From a virus, in IMG/VR virus record IMGVR_UViG_3300044675_002751, positions 1-64,000 of that record: a stretch of 64,000 nucleotides of DNA; one strand, 5' to 3'. The position numbers were made by a program, and so were the translations under genes. The notes beneath the pieces are model-generated. The model searched no databases. It saw only the letters and a list, made by a program, of their open reading frames with translations, and was not told the origin of the DNA. How positions within the stretch are numbered: the stretch's first letter is position 1; the number at the start of each line of letters is the position of its first letter. Of the stretch, positions 32,378 to 42,102 are shown one piece after another.

Positions 32378-32541
32378 CTATGAAACGATTATCTACAGGA
32401 TTATTTATCCTATTTGGAGCTGCGGCTGCTTATGATTATTACAACTGTGGCACTACAGCAGCTGCCTGGGGCGTACTAGCTATCACAGCTTTTGGCTTCT
32501 GGATGGAAAGCACTATTAAAGAACATCTTAAAAAACAGTAA
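32374..32541 (+). CDS. 55-aa two-helix membrane protein
   Basis: MTMKRLSTGLFILFGAAAAY and a second segment WGVLAITAFGFWMES. It overlaps the previous gene by four and ThyX by one base (TAATG). Function unknown. Confidence 0.6.
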   Translation: MTMKRLSTGLFILFGAAAAYDYYNCGTTAAAWGVLAITAFGFWMESTIKEHLKKQ

Positions 32542-33305
32542 TGAGTAACACTGTAGAACTGTTAGGATACTACGGAGGAGACAAAGAACATGCAATGAGT
32601 GCATGGACTTCTACCAGCCGTGATTACAAAAGCAAGAAAGAACGCATGCCAGGTTTGCTAAAAATGTTAGCATCAGAGGGACATCACACTCCCTTTGAAA
32701 AGAGTACGTTGCATTTTCTGGTCAACACAGACATTGCTACGCACATCCACCTCATTAAACACAGGGTGGGTGTATCGGTCAACGCTGAGTCAGCTCGATA
32801 TAAAGAGCTCAAGGAAGATAAGTTTTATATTCCTGAAGACTGGACATTAGTAAGCAGATTTGATGACGTCTATTTGAATGATGATGACGCAGAACCTACT
32901 ACAGCACTTAATAAAACTCGGTGCTATGAATATGATAGTGCATTAAACGCACTTCTTGAAGATGCTGATAGTTCAGAACAAAGTGAAACGTGGCATGGAC
33001 TATTAGAAGCATATACTAAACTAGGTAACAAATTGTACCATGCTGCTCTTGAAGATTTAACACCTGTTTTGGGACGCAAGCGTGCTAAAGAGTCCGCCAG
33101 ATTCTTTAAGACCTACAACTCTCAGATTTGTGCTGATGTACAGTTTAACTTCCGCAGCTTTATGCATTTCCAGGGTTTACGCAACTCTGAGCATGCTCAA
33201 TTGGAAGTTAGAGAAGTAGCTCAGCAAATGCTGAAGCTTGTACAAGACATCCCAGGTAATCCATTTATACAATCACTTAAAGCTTTTGGTTATGATTCTC
33301 AGTGA
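32541..33305 (+). CDS. thyX: flavin-dependent thymidylate synthase ThyX
   Basis: 254 aa. Motif KHRVGVSVNAESARYKE (73-89) corresponds to the ThyX signature RHRX7S...RY, here with one extra residue between the Arg and the Ser. EGHHTPFEKSTLHF matches the conserved substrate loop. C-terminal RSFMHFQGLRNS... matches the end region. It methylates dUMP to dTMP using FAD and methylenetetrahydrofolate, giving the phage thymidylate independent of host ThyA. It overlaps dCTP deaminase by 14 bases. Confidence 0.95.
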   Translation: MSNTVELLGYYGGDKEHAMSAWTSTSRDYKSKKERMPGLLKMLASEGHHTPFEKSTLHFLVNTDIATHIHLIKHRVGVSVNAESARYKELKEDKFYIPEDWTLVSRFDDVYLNDDDAEPTTALNKTRCYEYDSALNALLEDADSSEQSETWHGLLEAYTKLGNKLYHAALEDLTPVLGRKRAKESARFFKTYNSQICADVQFNFRSFMHFQGLRNSEHAQLEVREVAQQMLKLVQDIPGNPFIQSLKAFGYDSQ

Positions 33306-33828
33306 CAAGACTATTCTACAAGAGATAGCAGCAGGTAATATTGTAATTGATCCACTCAATCTTGCACATGTAAACCCAAACAGTGTAGACTTAACGTTGG
33401 CTCCAGAGTTTAAACGTTATGCTCCTGGTGTACTAGATCCTCGTAAACCCTCAGAAATTTATTCATTTAAGATACCTGAAGAAGGTATGGTCATTGCACC
33501 TGGTGATGTATATCTCTATGCATGTAACGAACGCATTGGTGTAAAGAATAACATCCGTGCTAAGGTAGAAGGTAAATCATCATTAGGAAGACTAGGACTG
33601 TTTATTCACGTTACGGCGGGTTTTATAGACACTGGTTTTGAAGGAAGCCTGGTCCTGGAACTAGTAGCTACACGTGCTATCAAGCTTTATCCTAATATGA
33701 AAATCTGCCAGGTAGAGTTTGCCCGGGTAGAAGGAGAAATACTAGAAACCTATGACAAGAAATCAGGAAGTAAATATCACGGACAGACCGGTGTTCAAGA
33801 ATCAAAGTATCATGAAAACTTCAAGTGA
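33292..33828 (+). CDS. dcd: dCTP deaminase (dUTPase superfamily)
   Basis: Started at ATG 33292, overlapping ThyX by 14 bases; a TTG 54 bases upstream would extend it and is rejected. 178 aa. MILSDKTILQEI, NSVDLTLAPEF, GKSSLGRLGLFIHVTAGFID and GFEGSLVLEL match dCTP deaminase, with the family's catalytic Glu in the trimer loop. It deaminates dCTP to dUTP (or, if bifunctional, to dUMP), feeding ThyX. The C-terminus ends in a HGQTGVQESKY tail. Confidence 0.9.
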   Translation: MILSDKTILQEIAAGNIVIDPLNLAHVNPNSVDLTLAPEFKRYAPGVLDPRKPSEIYSFKIPEEGMVIAPGDVYLYACNERIGVKNNIRAKVEGKSSLGRLGLFIHVTAGFIDTGFEGSLVLELVATRAIKLYPNMKICQVEFARVEGEILETYDKKSGSKYHGQTGVQESKYHENFK

Positions 33829-34393
33829 TTACTACGAAGAAGATGGTAAAATAGTTCTGACAGCAGACTTCCACATCAAACGTGGAAGCTGCTGCGGAAA
33901 GGTGTGCCGTCATTGTCCATATACTAAACCTCACACTAAAGGAAACAAAACCCTTGAAAAAATGAAAAGAGCTCTGTATTTAGATGACGTTCGTACACCT
34001 ACCACTACGATCAACGGTTACGAACCGTGGTATGTTGTAAGAAACTACGAAGAGTTTGTAGGATGGATTACAGAGAACGGTATACCGGATCTAATATCCT
34101 TTGACCATGACCTAGCTGAAGAACATGTAGAAGACTACTTCAGTCAGTTAGCTCTTAATGGATTCCAGTATCCAACATATGAAAAATATGTAGAGAAGAC
34201 TGGGCTTGACTGTGCCCGCTGGCTGGCAGAATATGTCCAGAATAACAATGCAGTGCTAAAGTCTGTATGTGTACACTCACACAATCCTGTGGGTGCAACT
34301 AACATACAGAGCTTTATCAACGGCCTGAAAAAACATATGGGATGGGAGCAAGATTGCTACCTAGGTCGTCATCCCTTTACAACCGAAAAATAA
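33812..34393 (+). CDS. DUF5522-cyclic-phosphate receiver (cREC) fusion
   Basis: From ATG 33812 (193 aa). The first 40 residues (GKIVLTADFHIKRGSCCGKV then CRHCPY) match DUF5522, a small Cys-rich domain with LKRGxCCGxxCRHCPY. A 150-aa segment follows starting MKRALYLDDVRTPTT, with LISFDHDLAEEHV. This matches the receiver-like domain of RNA cyclic-phosphate processing proteins (cREC). The combination implies RNA-end or signalling chemistry; no reaction is shown. An upstream ATG at 33752 is possible but less likely. Confidence 0.7.
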   Translation: MKTSSDYYEEDGKIVLTADFHIKRGSCCGKVCRHCPYTKPHTKGNKTLEKMKRALYLDDVRTPTTTINGYEPWYVVRNYEEFVGWITENGIPDLISFDHDLAEEHVEDYFSQLALNGFQYPTYEKYVEKTGLDCARWLAEYVQNNNAVLKSVCVHSHNPVGATNIQSFINGLKKHMGWEQDCYLGRHPFTTEK

Positions 34394-34398
34394 AATAA

Positions 34399-34569
34399 AT
34401 GTTTGAAGTAAAAGTGATACTGATCAGTTCCTCAGAAATGTTATTTGGAACAATGCTCGACACAGGAGAAATGGAAGTAGAAGAAAGTATGTGGGTAAAG
34501 TTTACCAGGTTCCGTTTAGGACTGATATTCTTTACCCTTGACTTTACTTACTTTACTCCTAAGTTTTAA
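34399..34569 (+). CDS. 56-aa protein at the convergent junction
   Basis: MFEVKVILISSSEMLFGTML begins a small beta-like protein whose TAA ends one base before the stop codon of the giant minus-strand gene. No hairpin terminator separates them. Function unknown. Confidence 0.6.
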   Translation: MFEVKVILISSSEMLFGTMLDTGEMEVEESMWVKFTRFRLGLIFFTLDFTYFTPKF

Positions 34570-34570
34570 G

Positions 34571-37500
34571 TTACTTACGTCCAAACTCCATCTTTCTTAA
34601 GGCAGTTACCGGGTCTACCTGAGATCCGGTAACTCCAAAGATGTCAGCTACGTCATTTAACAGTTTTGGCTGTCCCTCTTTTTGGAACCAGTAAGGACCA
34701 GCATCTCTTTTATAATAACCAGCTGGGTTATCACTTAGAAACTGACTTGTGTGATCCAAGAATTCCAAAGGTTTCTTAATCGTAGTACCATACAGTGTTC
34801 TAGGATCTAATATAGCACCTGATGTACTTTTGAGTACCTTCCAGTTTCTTCCTAATGTTGTTGGACCCCATGAGCCAAATGATTCTACTTCAGAAAGAGT
34901 ACCCAGTGTAGCAACTAACCCATGGTTAAACAACCAACCACCGAAGTTAAAGTCATCTTGATTTAAAGCACCACTTCGTTTTCTCATCTTTTCAAACCTG
35001 TCTTCATCACCTTCTTCGTATCCAAAGACAGATGAAAGTATTATTAAAATAGCCATCTGATGAGTTATGTCTGATGCAAACTTCAGCATGTTTCTCTTTT
35101 GTTCATCTGTTGTCCACTGCATGCTAGATGTACCATATTTCATGATATCTCTTGCCACCTGTATTACGGAGGTATAATAACCTGTACTAACCCCGCCAAG
35201 TGCTGCACTAGGACGTGTGACCGCAACTCTGTTCATCAGCATTGATGTAAAGTAACGTTTTAAGAACATGGCTATAGACATGAGAGCATAACGCTGTGCT
35301 TCAGGCTGGTCCATACGTGCGTATGTACCATTAAGTCTATTACCTAACTCGTGTATCCTGTTCTTAACTTCATTGAACTTTTTACCACCTGGTGCATACT
35401 CTTTGTCTATACCAGACTTAAGTTCTATCTGACCATTTACAACTTCAAATGCATCTATATAGTCTATCTCTTTAGGTTTACCATCAACTATCTGCTCTAC
35501 CTTTACATGATGCATTACACCGCTAAAGAGTTCAACAACAGTTTCTATTTCTAACCACTTTCTTGGAGACATCATAAAACTCAGACTGGCTGCATCTGAT
35601 GCCAAAGAACGACCAAACTGTCCACCCATATCAGTTGCAGAACCATCACCTAATGTTGTATTAAGTACCTCTTGTGTAGGATCAAAAATCTGCAACAGCT
35701 GCGTATCCAAAGAACGGTTGCCTGTCTTGTATAGTTGTGAAGAATATATTGAGAGCATCTTGAAAGCACGAAACTTACCACGCCGATAGCTGTTCCAGTT
35801 TATATATCTACCACTGCTGGCTTCATTCTGCAGCTGAACAATAGCACTTTGTCTGTTTTTGATAGCTGAAGGTAAGATGTTCATTGAAAACATTCCAAAG
35901 CTAGCTAACTTAAGTAAGGCATTTATACTCTTCAAAGCAATAGGTGTATCACTTAACCAGCCTGTTTTAGTCTTACCTTCAAACTCTCTTTCATATAAGT
36001 TACCAATTGCCTTAGCCCTAACACTAGCTCCTTTTTTAGAAAGATAAGATTTGACACCAGTCTTCTGATACTGCCATTTATTAATCTTACCCATTTCCTT
36101 AATAGCATTGTCTGGGCTGCCTACTGCTTTTTTCAAAGCTTGAGCAAAAGGATTAAGCTCAATAAGTTTTTTCTGCTTTAGACCAGAGTGCATATATCTA
36201 AGCATGCTGTCTGCTATATTCATAGACACCTGCCCTGGATCCAGAGCATAGAGACCAGTGATAGGTACCTTGTTGATTTCTTCATCAAACATGTCTGCAT
36301 AAATCAGCTGCTCAGGCTTAAAGTTTAATCCATCCTGAACATCATCTGGAGCTTTAGCAAAATACTGTTTTACACGTGTAGCCCATTCATAAAACTTATT
36401 ACCGGTCTTACTAGCCTGCAATGATTCCAAAGCAGGTTTACGGTAACGTGGTATTTGCATATACAATTTACTTTCACGAGCTAATCCTTCCTGGAACTTA
36501 AGATGATATTCTTTCATCTTTTCCAGTACAGCAAATGCTGCTGGATCTTCACGGCGTAGTTTTTCATAATCAGGATTGTAATACCTGTCATCTACAGCTC
36601 CTTCTTCTAAAGACTTAGGTAGCCAGTTACCACGGTTATCTATAGTCTTACCCACTTCACGCTTTGTACGGAATTCTTTCTTTACACCACGGTAGAAATA
36701 AGAAAGGTTTGGTTTACCCATAATCACTTCACCGCTGGATAATGTGATCTTTTCGTAATGATCAGGGTTGTTAGGACGTGTACGGTTCCATATAAAAAGA
36801 CGCTCATATACAATCTTGGTGTCATTAATACTTTTATCAAACACCTCTTTAGCTATATGATTATCTTTAAACCATTGCTCAAACTCAGGAGACTCTTTGA
36901 ACAGCTCAACATAAGATGCAGGATCTAATAATGTAGAGGCAGAGTCGTTATCTACAGGAGCTCTGCCCATCTTACCTAAGTAGTTATTTATAATATCTAC
37001 ATAGTAATCCGTAGCTTCCTTACTCTGAAGATCACCTAGCTTAGAATAAAGAGCTTGCATTTCAGTTTTAGTAAACTTATCTACGCCAAGGCTATTCTTA
37101 CGTTCAATAAGCTCATCCATTCTTCCACGCTCCTCTTGAGAAAGCTTTTCACGAGCTACAATCTTTTGGAAGTAACCAGAAAGTTCATCCATTTCTTCTC
37201 TGGTAAGACCAGAGAAACCTGCCATAGAGTTACGTTTAGCAAGAGCTGCCTCTTGTAACTGACGTACTTTCTTTTTACTATTCTCAGATATATCTGTACC
37301 AATCACCTGACCGTCCTGGTCACGAAACCCGGTTGCTATATCAAGCATACCTTCCATTTCTTCTGAAGAGTCAACAGCTTTACGTATTTCAGGACTGAGA
37401 CCGGCCATTAATTCGTTAAGATCTGCTAACACTTTATTACGTTCTTCAAAAAACTCTGGAGTGTAAGCTATAACTGTATTGTTCTTAATCCACTTATCAC

Positions 37501-40500
37501 GTTTTTCCTTATACTCATCTGACTTCTCATCTACACCATTGTCTACAAGACTCTGCTCAAAACGCTTTAAGTTAGATTCAAATAAACCCTGTATAGGAAC
37601 CCATTCAAAAAAGTCTCTTGATGCTTTACGATACTCTTTTTCAATCTTAGCCAGCTCCAGATCACGACCTGTTTTTGGATTACCATTAAGATCAGTGAGA
37701 GAAGCAAGCTGAGAATACTCTCTCCAAAGAATCTTTTTCTCTTCTGCAATAAAGTCAAGTGCATCATCATCATAGTTCATAGCATCCAGTTCTTGAATCT
37801 GGTTAAGCAAGATCTGCTTACGCCTGTATGCCTCACGACCCATCTCAGAATCATAGATCTTCTCACGCTCATAGTACTCAGGTACATACTCCTGGTGGAA
37901 ATAATCTCTACGTAACTTACGCATTTCTTTGAGCTTCTGATCAGCCAAAGTCTGGTCACCATCAGCTACTGCCTGGTCATAATCATATTTAAGTTGGGCA
38001 GAGTCAGCAGTGAAGTTATTAAACTTATCTTTAAAAGACCACACCTCTTTAGTAGCAAAATTACCTTTCTCATCTATGTAAGGAACTTTTTCTAGGCTAA
38101 CTATTTTACCCATCAGCTCAGAATAGTTTCTACGACTATAACCAGCTGCGTTCAATAATGGGTCAAGATCACGTACAAAATCATTTATATTACGTTGGGC
38201 TTTGGCATCTACGTCATTATATGCATTCTTAATAAACATAGCAAAACCTCCCACAATAGGATCTGGTGAGTTTGTATATGCTTCTAAAAATGCAGAGTAA
38301 CTATTAGTGTCACCAAGTTTACCTGTCAGCATATCTTTAAGTTTTTCCTTATCAATACGCATCTTTTCATACTTTGCCTTCACTTCATCTATCTTAGCTT
38401 TAGGAGCATTCTTGGCTACAAGAGCATCTATTTCTGCAGTGTACATCCTATCAATCTCTTTAGCCAATGGTTCTAAAGCCTCGTATATAACATCGTTTAC
38501 ATTATCACTATAGATCTTGTTAATGATCCTTTCTGTCTGAGCAACTGTATTTTGAACACCAGATACCACTCTTCCAAATTCTGTATTTGGATTAAGACCT
38601 GCATCAGCTAAACGGTCAACGGTTTCATTAATAAACTTATCCCAGTTACGTACAAGAAGATCATAGTAAAATATGTTCCCTATCACCTCTTTAGAATCAC
38701 CTTGTTTAGCCAACTCACGGACGTGATTTAGAATACTGTCACTCAGTTTCTGCAAACGAAGCATAGAGTGTACAAAACTTTGGGTAGTCTTAGCCCTTAT
38801 TGTAAGATCGTCAAAGATGTCAGCAAGTCTTTCATCTATCTCAGAGTTAGAAAGCGTAGACTTCAGTTCTTGTAACTGACCCCTACCGGTTTCATCTACC
38901 AAGAACTTACGGGCTTCGTTGTAGTTCTTGTTTTCACGTATACGTCTAATGTGATTAGACACTACATCATAAAAACGTTTTACAGAATTAGACACTCCGC
39001 TATATTCTACAGCATTAAGCTCATTCATAAAGTTACTGATATCACGGATATAATCTACCATGTCAGCTTCTGTAACAATATCAGTTGAGATGTTGAATTT
39101 ATTTCCTCTGAGCATCTCAGCCAGTTCTGCCAATGAAGTGTCAGTAGATAGCTTGTCTATATTTATAGAAGTACCAAATACCTTACGGAACATTTGCTTT
39201 AGGGCAAATATCATCTTCTTAATAAATTCACTAAACCCAACACTATCTTTTACACCATTTATCTGATTCTGAGCTTTAGCCGTTAATCCTCTAACAATAA
39301 CTTCCTCCCTGAACTTCTGATCTGTCTCATTAACCTCAGGATATAACGCCTGTACACCAGCAATAATACTTTGTCCTTCTGGAGTAGAAGCAAGTTGGTT
39401 GTAAAGATTATTAAACAGTGTAGGATTCTGAACTGCAACAGCAGCTATAAGTGGGTGAGAAAACTCATGTAGGACATTCTCTGTAGAAAAACCACCGTCT
39501 ACAAAATACACCTGACCATTAAAAAAGAAAGCTTTTTCTCCTCTCCATGGATTAGATGCATTAGCAGTTATCTCGGCAGCTTGTGCTGCAGTAACCATAG
39601 TGTAAGGAACACCTAGGTTCTCAGCTATGGTATCAGCCATAGTGCGGACAATATTTTGTCCTACCTCTATCTTCTGAGCTTGTTCTGTAGGTAATGTTGG
39701 CTCACTAACAACAGGATTAGTTAACTGAGAAAGGATTACATCCCCTGTTCTATCTTCTTGTCTAAATCCTTCAGTATCTCTTTGATCTCCTTGATCTCTT
39801 CTTTGGACATCTTGTCCTGCTGATACATTGCCAACATTCCTTGAAACGTTCCCTTCACCGACTCTAGAGAGCTCGTTTCCTTCAAAGCTTTTTGATAGAT
39901 TTCTTGTAGAGGACTTGTCATATTCATATTTTAGTTTTTTATATGTATCAAAATGTTTCTTGTATACAGAACGCATTAACCCCTCAAAGTAGGGATACTT
40001 GCCTGTGGCATATATGTTACCATATAATTTAGCAAGAGCTGTTGTAAAGCTAGCACCTTCACCCGACACTGTAGTGTGATTAATTTCGTGGATGATGATA
40101 TGGGTCATAAGACCAGTAGCTGCTTCTGCACTTTCTATGTTAAAAGACAATGGGTTAATAAAAATAGCATCAATAACCTTACTAACATGCACACCGCCAT
40201 AACTCTTATCTATAGAAACACCTGCAAAAAACTTACGGTCTGTACCTGAAAGTTTTTCATACTGGTAACCCAATTCTTTACCAGCAAATCTTACCATATC
40301 ATAGACTACAGAGCCAAAGTCACTAAAAAACTCAATAGCTCCTGGTACGGCCAGGTAATCAAAGTTAGTATTGTTATGATACTGAGGCTCATTTTCTTTA
40401 AAACCGCTGGTGTCTACAGTGTTTTTACCAAGTTCAATATCTTTATCAGCTTTAAAGCTAGAACCATATTTTTTCTCACGCTCTACTTCTACCTGATCAC

Positions 40501-42085
40501 CTGTCTCTTCATCCTTTACGCTATTACCAGTAATAACAAGCCTAGTTTTCTTGCGTGGTAATACGTCTTTGTACTTCTCATTTAGTCTCTTACGTTCAGC
40601 AATAGCATCATCCACCTCTTTATAAATCTTCTCTCTTTCTTCAGGAGTAAGTATCTTGTTTGGATCAGTCTTAGGTAGAGCACGGATGTTCTTAAATACA
40701 TCTGCTGCGTCTTTTTCTGCCTCACCGGCTGCATACTTTCGTAGATATGCATACAAGCTGTTAATGTCTTCGGTGACAGTGTTTTTAAAATCTTCTCTTT
40801 GATTATTGAAAGGATACTGCTCAGCAGTAGATCCAACAGACGGTTTAATGTTTATTACTATATTGTAAGGAATAGGCTCATAGTCTCTAAATTCAATACG
40901 TTTACTAAACTGAAAGAGTCCAGAAGAAAGTACCTCATGTCTTGGACTTTCTGTCTTCTCTTCTCCTACATATACTTCTGCTTCACCCCATGCAAACTTT
41001 ACATTAGAGAGCAGTGGTGGTAGTACTTCTTTAGAAATGTTTGCACCAATAGGTAACACTTGATTTTTTGTACTATTTCTCTTAGTTACATTCACACTGA
41101 CATTCAAATTACCAATAAGTGGACGAGTTAAAATGTCAAATCTGTCTACAGGATTAGATGCATACTCACCTGGGAAATCAATAGATCTGGTAGTTCCTTC
41201 AGGAGTAGTATAACTCTCAGGTATCTTAACCTTTACAAACGTACCATTAGGTTCAGATGTAGGTTCAGTACGGATCTGAAAGTCATCATTATATAGTTCA
41301 AGATTAGTAGCTTTTATAGAAGTCTTTATACCGTCTCGAACGGTAGCTACTTCTACATACTCACTACCTAATAAAAATTGCACTTTAGCCAAACCAAAAC
41401 CTCCAGAACGCTCACCTTCAGAAAGTCCTTCTTTATTAGTACCACCTATAGAAAGAAATGCACTCTTTACAATGTCAGGTGTCATACCAATACCATCATC
41501 TTTTATAGATATAGTACGCTCATCATAGTTAACATCAAGAGTGATATTACCCGGAGCGGCTGTATTTACAACCTGGGTACTTGGTTTAAAGTTTTGAATT
41601 TTTTGCTCTAAATCCTGCCTTCTATTAAACAATTCATTGACTTTCCATGGATCACCTGTAAGTACCTCACCTTGATCATCAAATGTAATCTTTTTACTTT
41701 CAGCAGACATGTCTACCATCACTTTATTAAACTCCCTGATAAGAGCTTGCTTTTGCTCCTGTGGATTACCAACTACAGTTTCTTTCTTACTAAGATTCTG
41801 TACGGTCTTAATGGCATCAAATGAGTTTTGTAACAACTCCTTTACTGCAACTTGTGCCAAAGGTTTGTTATACATAGTAGGACCAAGCAGCATAAGTAAC
41901 TGCTTCTTGTTTACACCAATCTGTCCTTGTTCTACAGAACCTTCTCTGTTATACATGACATATTCTTTGGCAGTAGGAATGCTCCCATTACCAATGGTCA
42001 TATAAGCACGGAAAGCTTCTTTCTCTCCGAGCTGTTCAACGAGACTAGTCCACTCTACTGAATTTTTGTTAGGGCAGGTTAACAT
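34571..42085 (-). CDS. giant polyvalent protein: GHKL ATPase plus zincin motifs (2504 aa)
   Basis: The N-terminal 330 residues form a GHKL (Hsp90/MutL/histidine kinase) ATPase: N box ELLQNSFDA (Glu83, Asn87), G1 box KDDGIGM (195-201), G2 box SGGFGLAK (227-234). Two zincin-like motifs follow, HEINH (666-670) and HEFSH (873-877). A Gly/Asn/Arg/Gln-rich linker lies at about 720-785. Most of the rest is long helical, charged sequence, with hydrophobic segments near the C-terminus. The design matches phage polyvalent proteins and giant crAss-like virion proteins injected with DNA. It is the last gene of the minus-strand run, 17 bases after the RNA polymerase gene. Confidence 0.8.
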   Translation of the reverse strand: MLTCPNKNSVEWTSLVEQLGEKEAFRAYMTIGNGSIPTAKEYVMYNREGSVEQGQIGVNKKQLLMLLGPTMYNKPLAQVAVKELLQNSFDAIKTVQNLSKKETVVGNPQEQKQALIREFNKVMVDMSAESKKITFDDQGEVLTGDPWKVNELFNRRQDLEQKIQNFKPSTQVVNTAAPGNITLDVNYDERTISIKDDGIGMTPDIVKSAFLSIGGTNKEGLSEGERSGGFGLAKVQFLLGSEYVEVATVRDGIKTSIKATNLELYNDDFQIRTEPTSEPNGTFVKVKIPESYTTPEGTTRSIDFPGEYASNPVDRFDILTRPLIGNLNVSVNVTKRNSTKNQVLPIGANISKEVLPPLLSNVKFAWGEAEVYVGEEKTESPRHEVLSSGLFQFSKRIEFRDYEPIPYNIVINIKPSVGSTAEQYPFNNQREDFKNTVTEDINSLYAYLRKYAAGEAEKDAADVFKNIRALPKTDPNKILTPEEREKIYKEVDDAIAERKRLNEKYKDVLPRKKTRLVITGNSVKDEETGDQVEVEREKKYGSSFKADKDIELGKNTVDTSGFKENEPQYHNNTNFDYLAVPGAIEFFSDFGSVVYDMVRFAGKELGYQYEKLSGTDRKFFAGVSIDKSYGGVHVSKVIDAIFINPLSFNIESAEAATGLMTHIIIHEINHTTVSGEGASFTTALAKLYGNIYATGKYPYFEGLMRSVYKKHFDTYKKLKYEYDKSSTRNLSKSFEGNELSRVGEGNVSRNVGNVSAGQDVQRRDQGDQRDTEGFRQEDRTGDVILSQLTNPVVSEPTLPTEQAQKIEVGQNIVRTMADTIAENLGVPYTMVTAAQAAEITANASNPWRGEKAFFFNGQVYFVDGGFSTENVLHEFSHPLIAAVAVQNPTLFNNLYNQLASTPEGQSIIAGVQALYPEVNETDQKFREEVIVRGLTAKAQNQINGVKDSVGFSEFIKKMIFALKQMFRKVFGTSINIDKLSTDTSLAELAEMLRGNKFNISTDIVTEADMVDYIRDISNFMNELNAVEYSGVSNSVKRFYDVVSNHIRRIRENKNYNEARKFLVDETGRGQLQELKSTLSNSEIDERLADIFDDLTIRAKTTQSFVHSMLRLQKLSDSILNHVRELAKQGDSKEVIGNIFYYDLLVRNWDKFINETVDRLADAGLNPNTEFGRVVSGVQNTVAQTERIINKIYSDNVNDVIYEALEPLAKEIDRMYTAEIDALVAKNAPKAKIDEVKAKYEKMRIDKEKLKDMLTGKLGDTNSYSAFLEAYTNSPDPIVGGFAMFIKNAYNDVDAKAQRNINDFVRDLDPLLNAAGYSRRNYSELMGKIVSLEKVPYIDEKGNFATKEVWSFKDKFNNFTADSAQLKYDYDQAVADGDQTLADQKLKEMRKLRRDYFHQEYVPEYYEREKIYDSEMGREAYRRKQILLNQIQELDAMNYDDDALDFIAEEKKILWREYSQLASLTDLNGNPKTGRDLELAKIEKEYRKASRDFFEWVPIQGLFESNLKRFEQSLVDNGVDEKSDEYKEKRDKWIKNNTVIAYTPEFFEERNKVLADLNELMAGLSPEIRKAVDSSEEMEGMLDIATGFRDQDGQVIGTDISENSKKKVRQLQEAALAKRNSMAGFSGLTREEMDELSGYFQKIVAREKLSQEERGRMDELIERKNSLGVDKFTKTEMQALYSKLGDLQSKEATDYYVDIINNYLGKMGRAPVDNDSASTLLDPASYVELFKESPEFEQWFKDNHIAKEVFDKSINDTKIVYERLFIWNRTRPNNPDHYEKITLSSGEVIMGKPNLSYFYRGVKKEFRTKREVGKTIDNRGNWLPKSLEEGAVDDRYYNPDYEKLRREDPAAFAVLEKMKEYHLKFQEGLARESKLYMQIPRYRKPALESLQASKTGNKFYEWATRVKQYFAKAPDDVQDGLNFKPEQLIYADMFDEEINKVPITGLYALDPGQVSMNIADSMLRYMHSGLKQKKLIELNPFAQALKKAVGSPDNAIKEMGKINKWQYQKTGVKSYLSKKGASVRAKAIGNLYEREFEGKTKTGWLSDTPIALKSINALLKLASFGMFSMNILPSAIKNRQSAIVQLQNEASSGRYINWNSYRRGKFRAFKMLSIYSSQLYKTGNRSLDTQLLQIFDPTQEVLNTTLGDGSATDMGGQFGRSLASDAASLSFMMSPRKWLEIETVVELFSGVMHHVKVEQIVDGKPKEIDYIDAFEVVNGQIELKSGIDKEYAPGGKKFNEVKNRIHELGNRLNGTYARMDQPEAQRYALMSIAMFLKRYFTSMLMNRVAVTRPSAALGGVSTGYYTSVIQVARDIMKYGTSSMQWTTDEQKRNMLKFASDITHQMAILIILSSVFGYEEGDEDRFEKMRKRSGALNQDDFNFGGWLFNHGLVATLGTLSEVESFGSWGPTTLGRNWKVLKSTSGAILDPRTLYGTTIKKPLEFLDHTSQFLSDNPAGYYKRDAGPYWFQKEGQPKLLNDVADIFGVTGSQVDPVTALRKMEFGRK

Positions 42086-42102
42086 AGGGTATGTTCTTTA
42101 TA

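Noticed and set aside
33238-33291. Longer dCTP deaminase from a TTG start
   Set aside because: The family begins MILSDKTI; the 18 extra residues are an out-of-frame shadow of ThyX.
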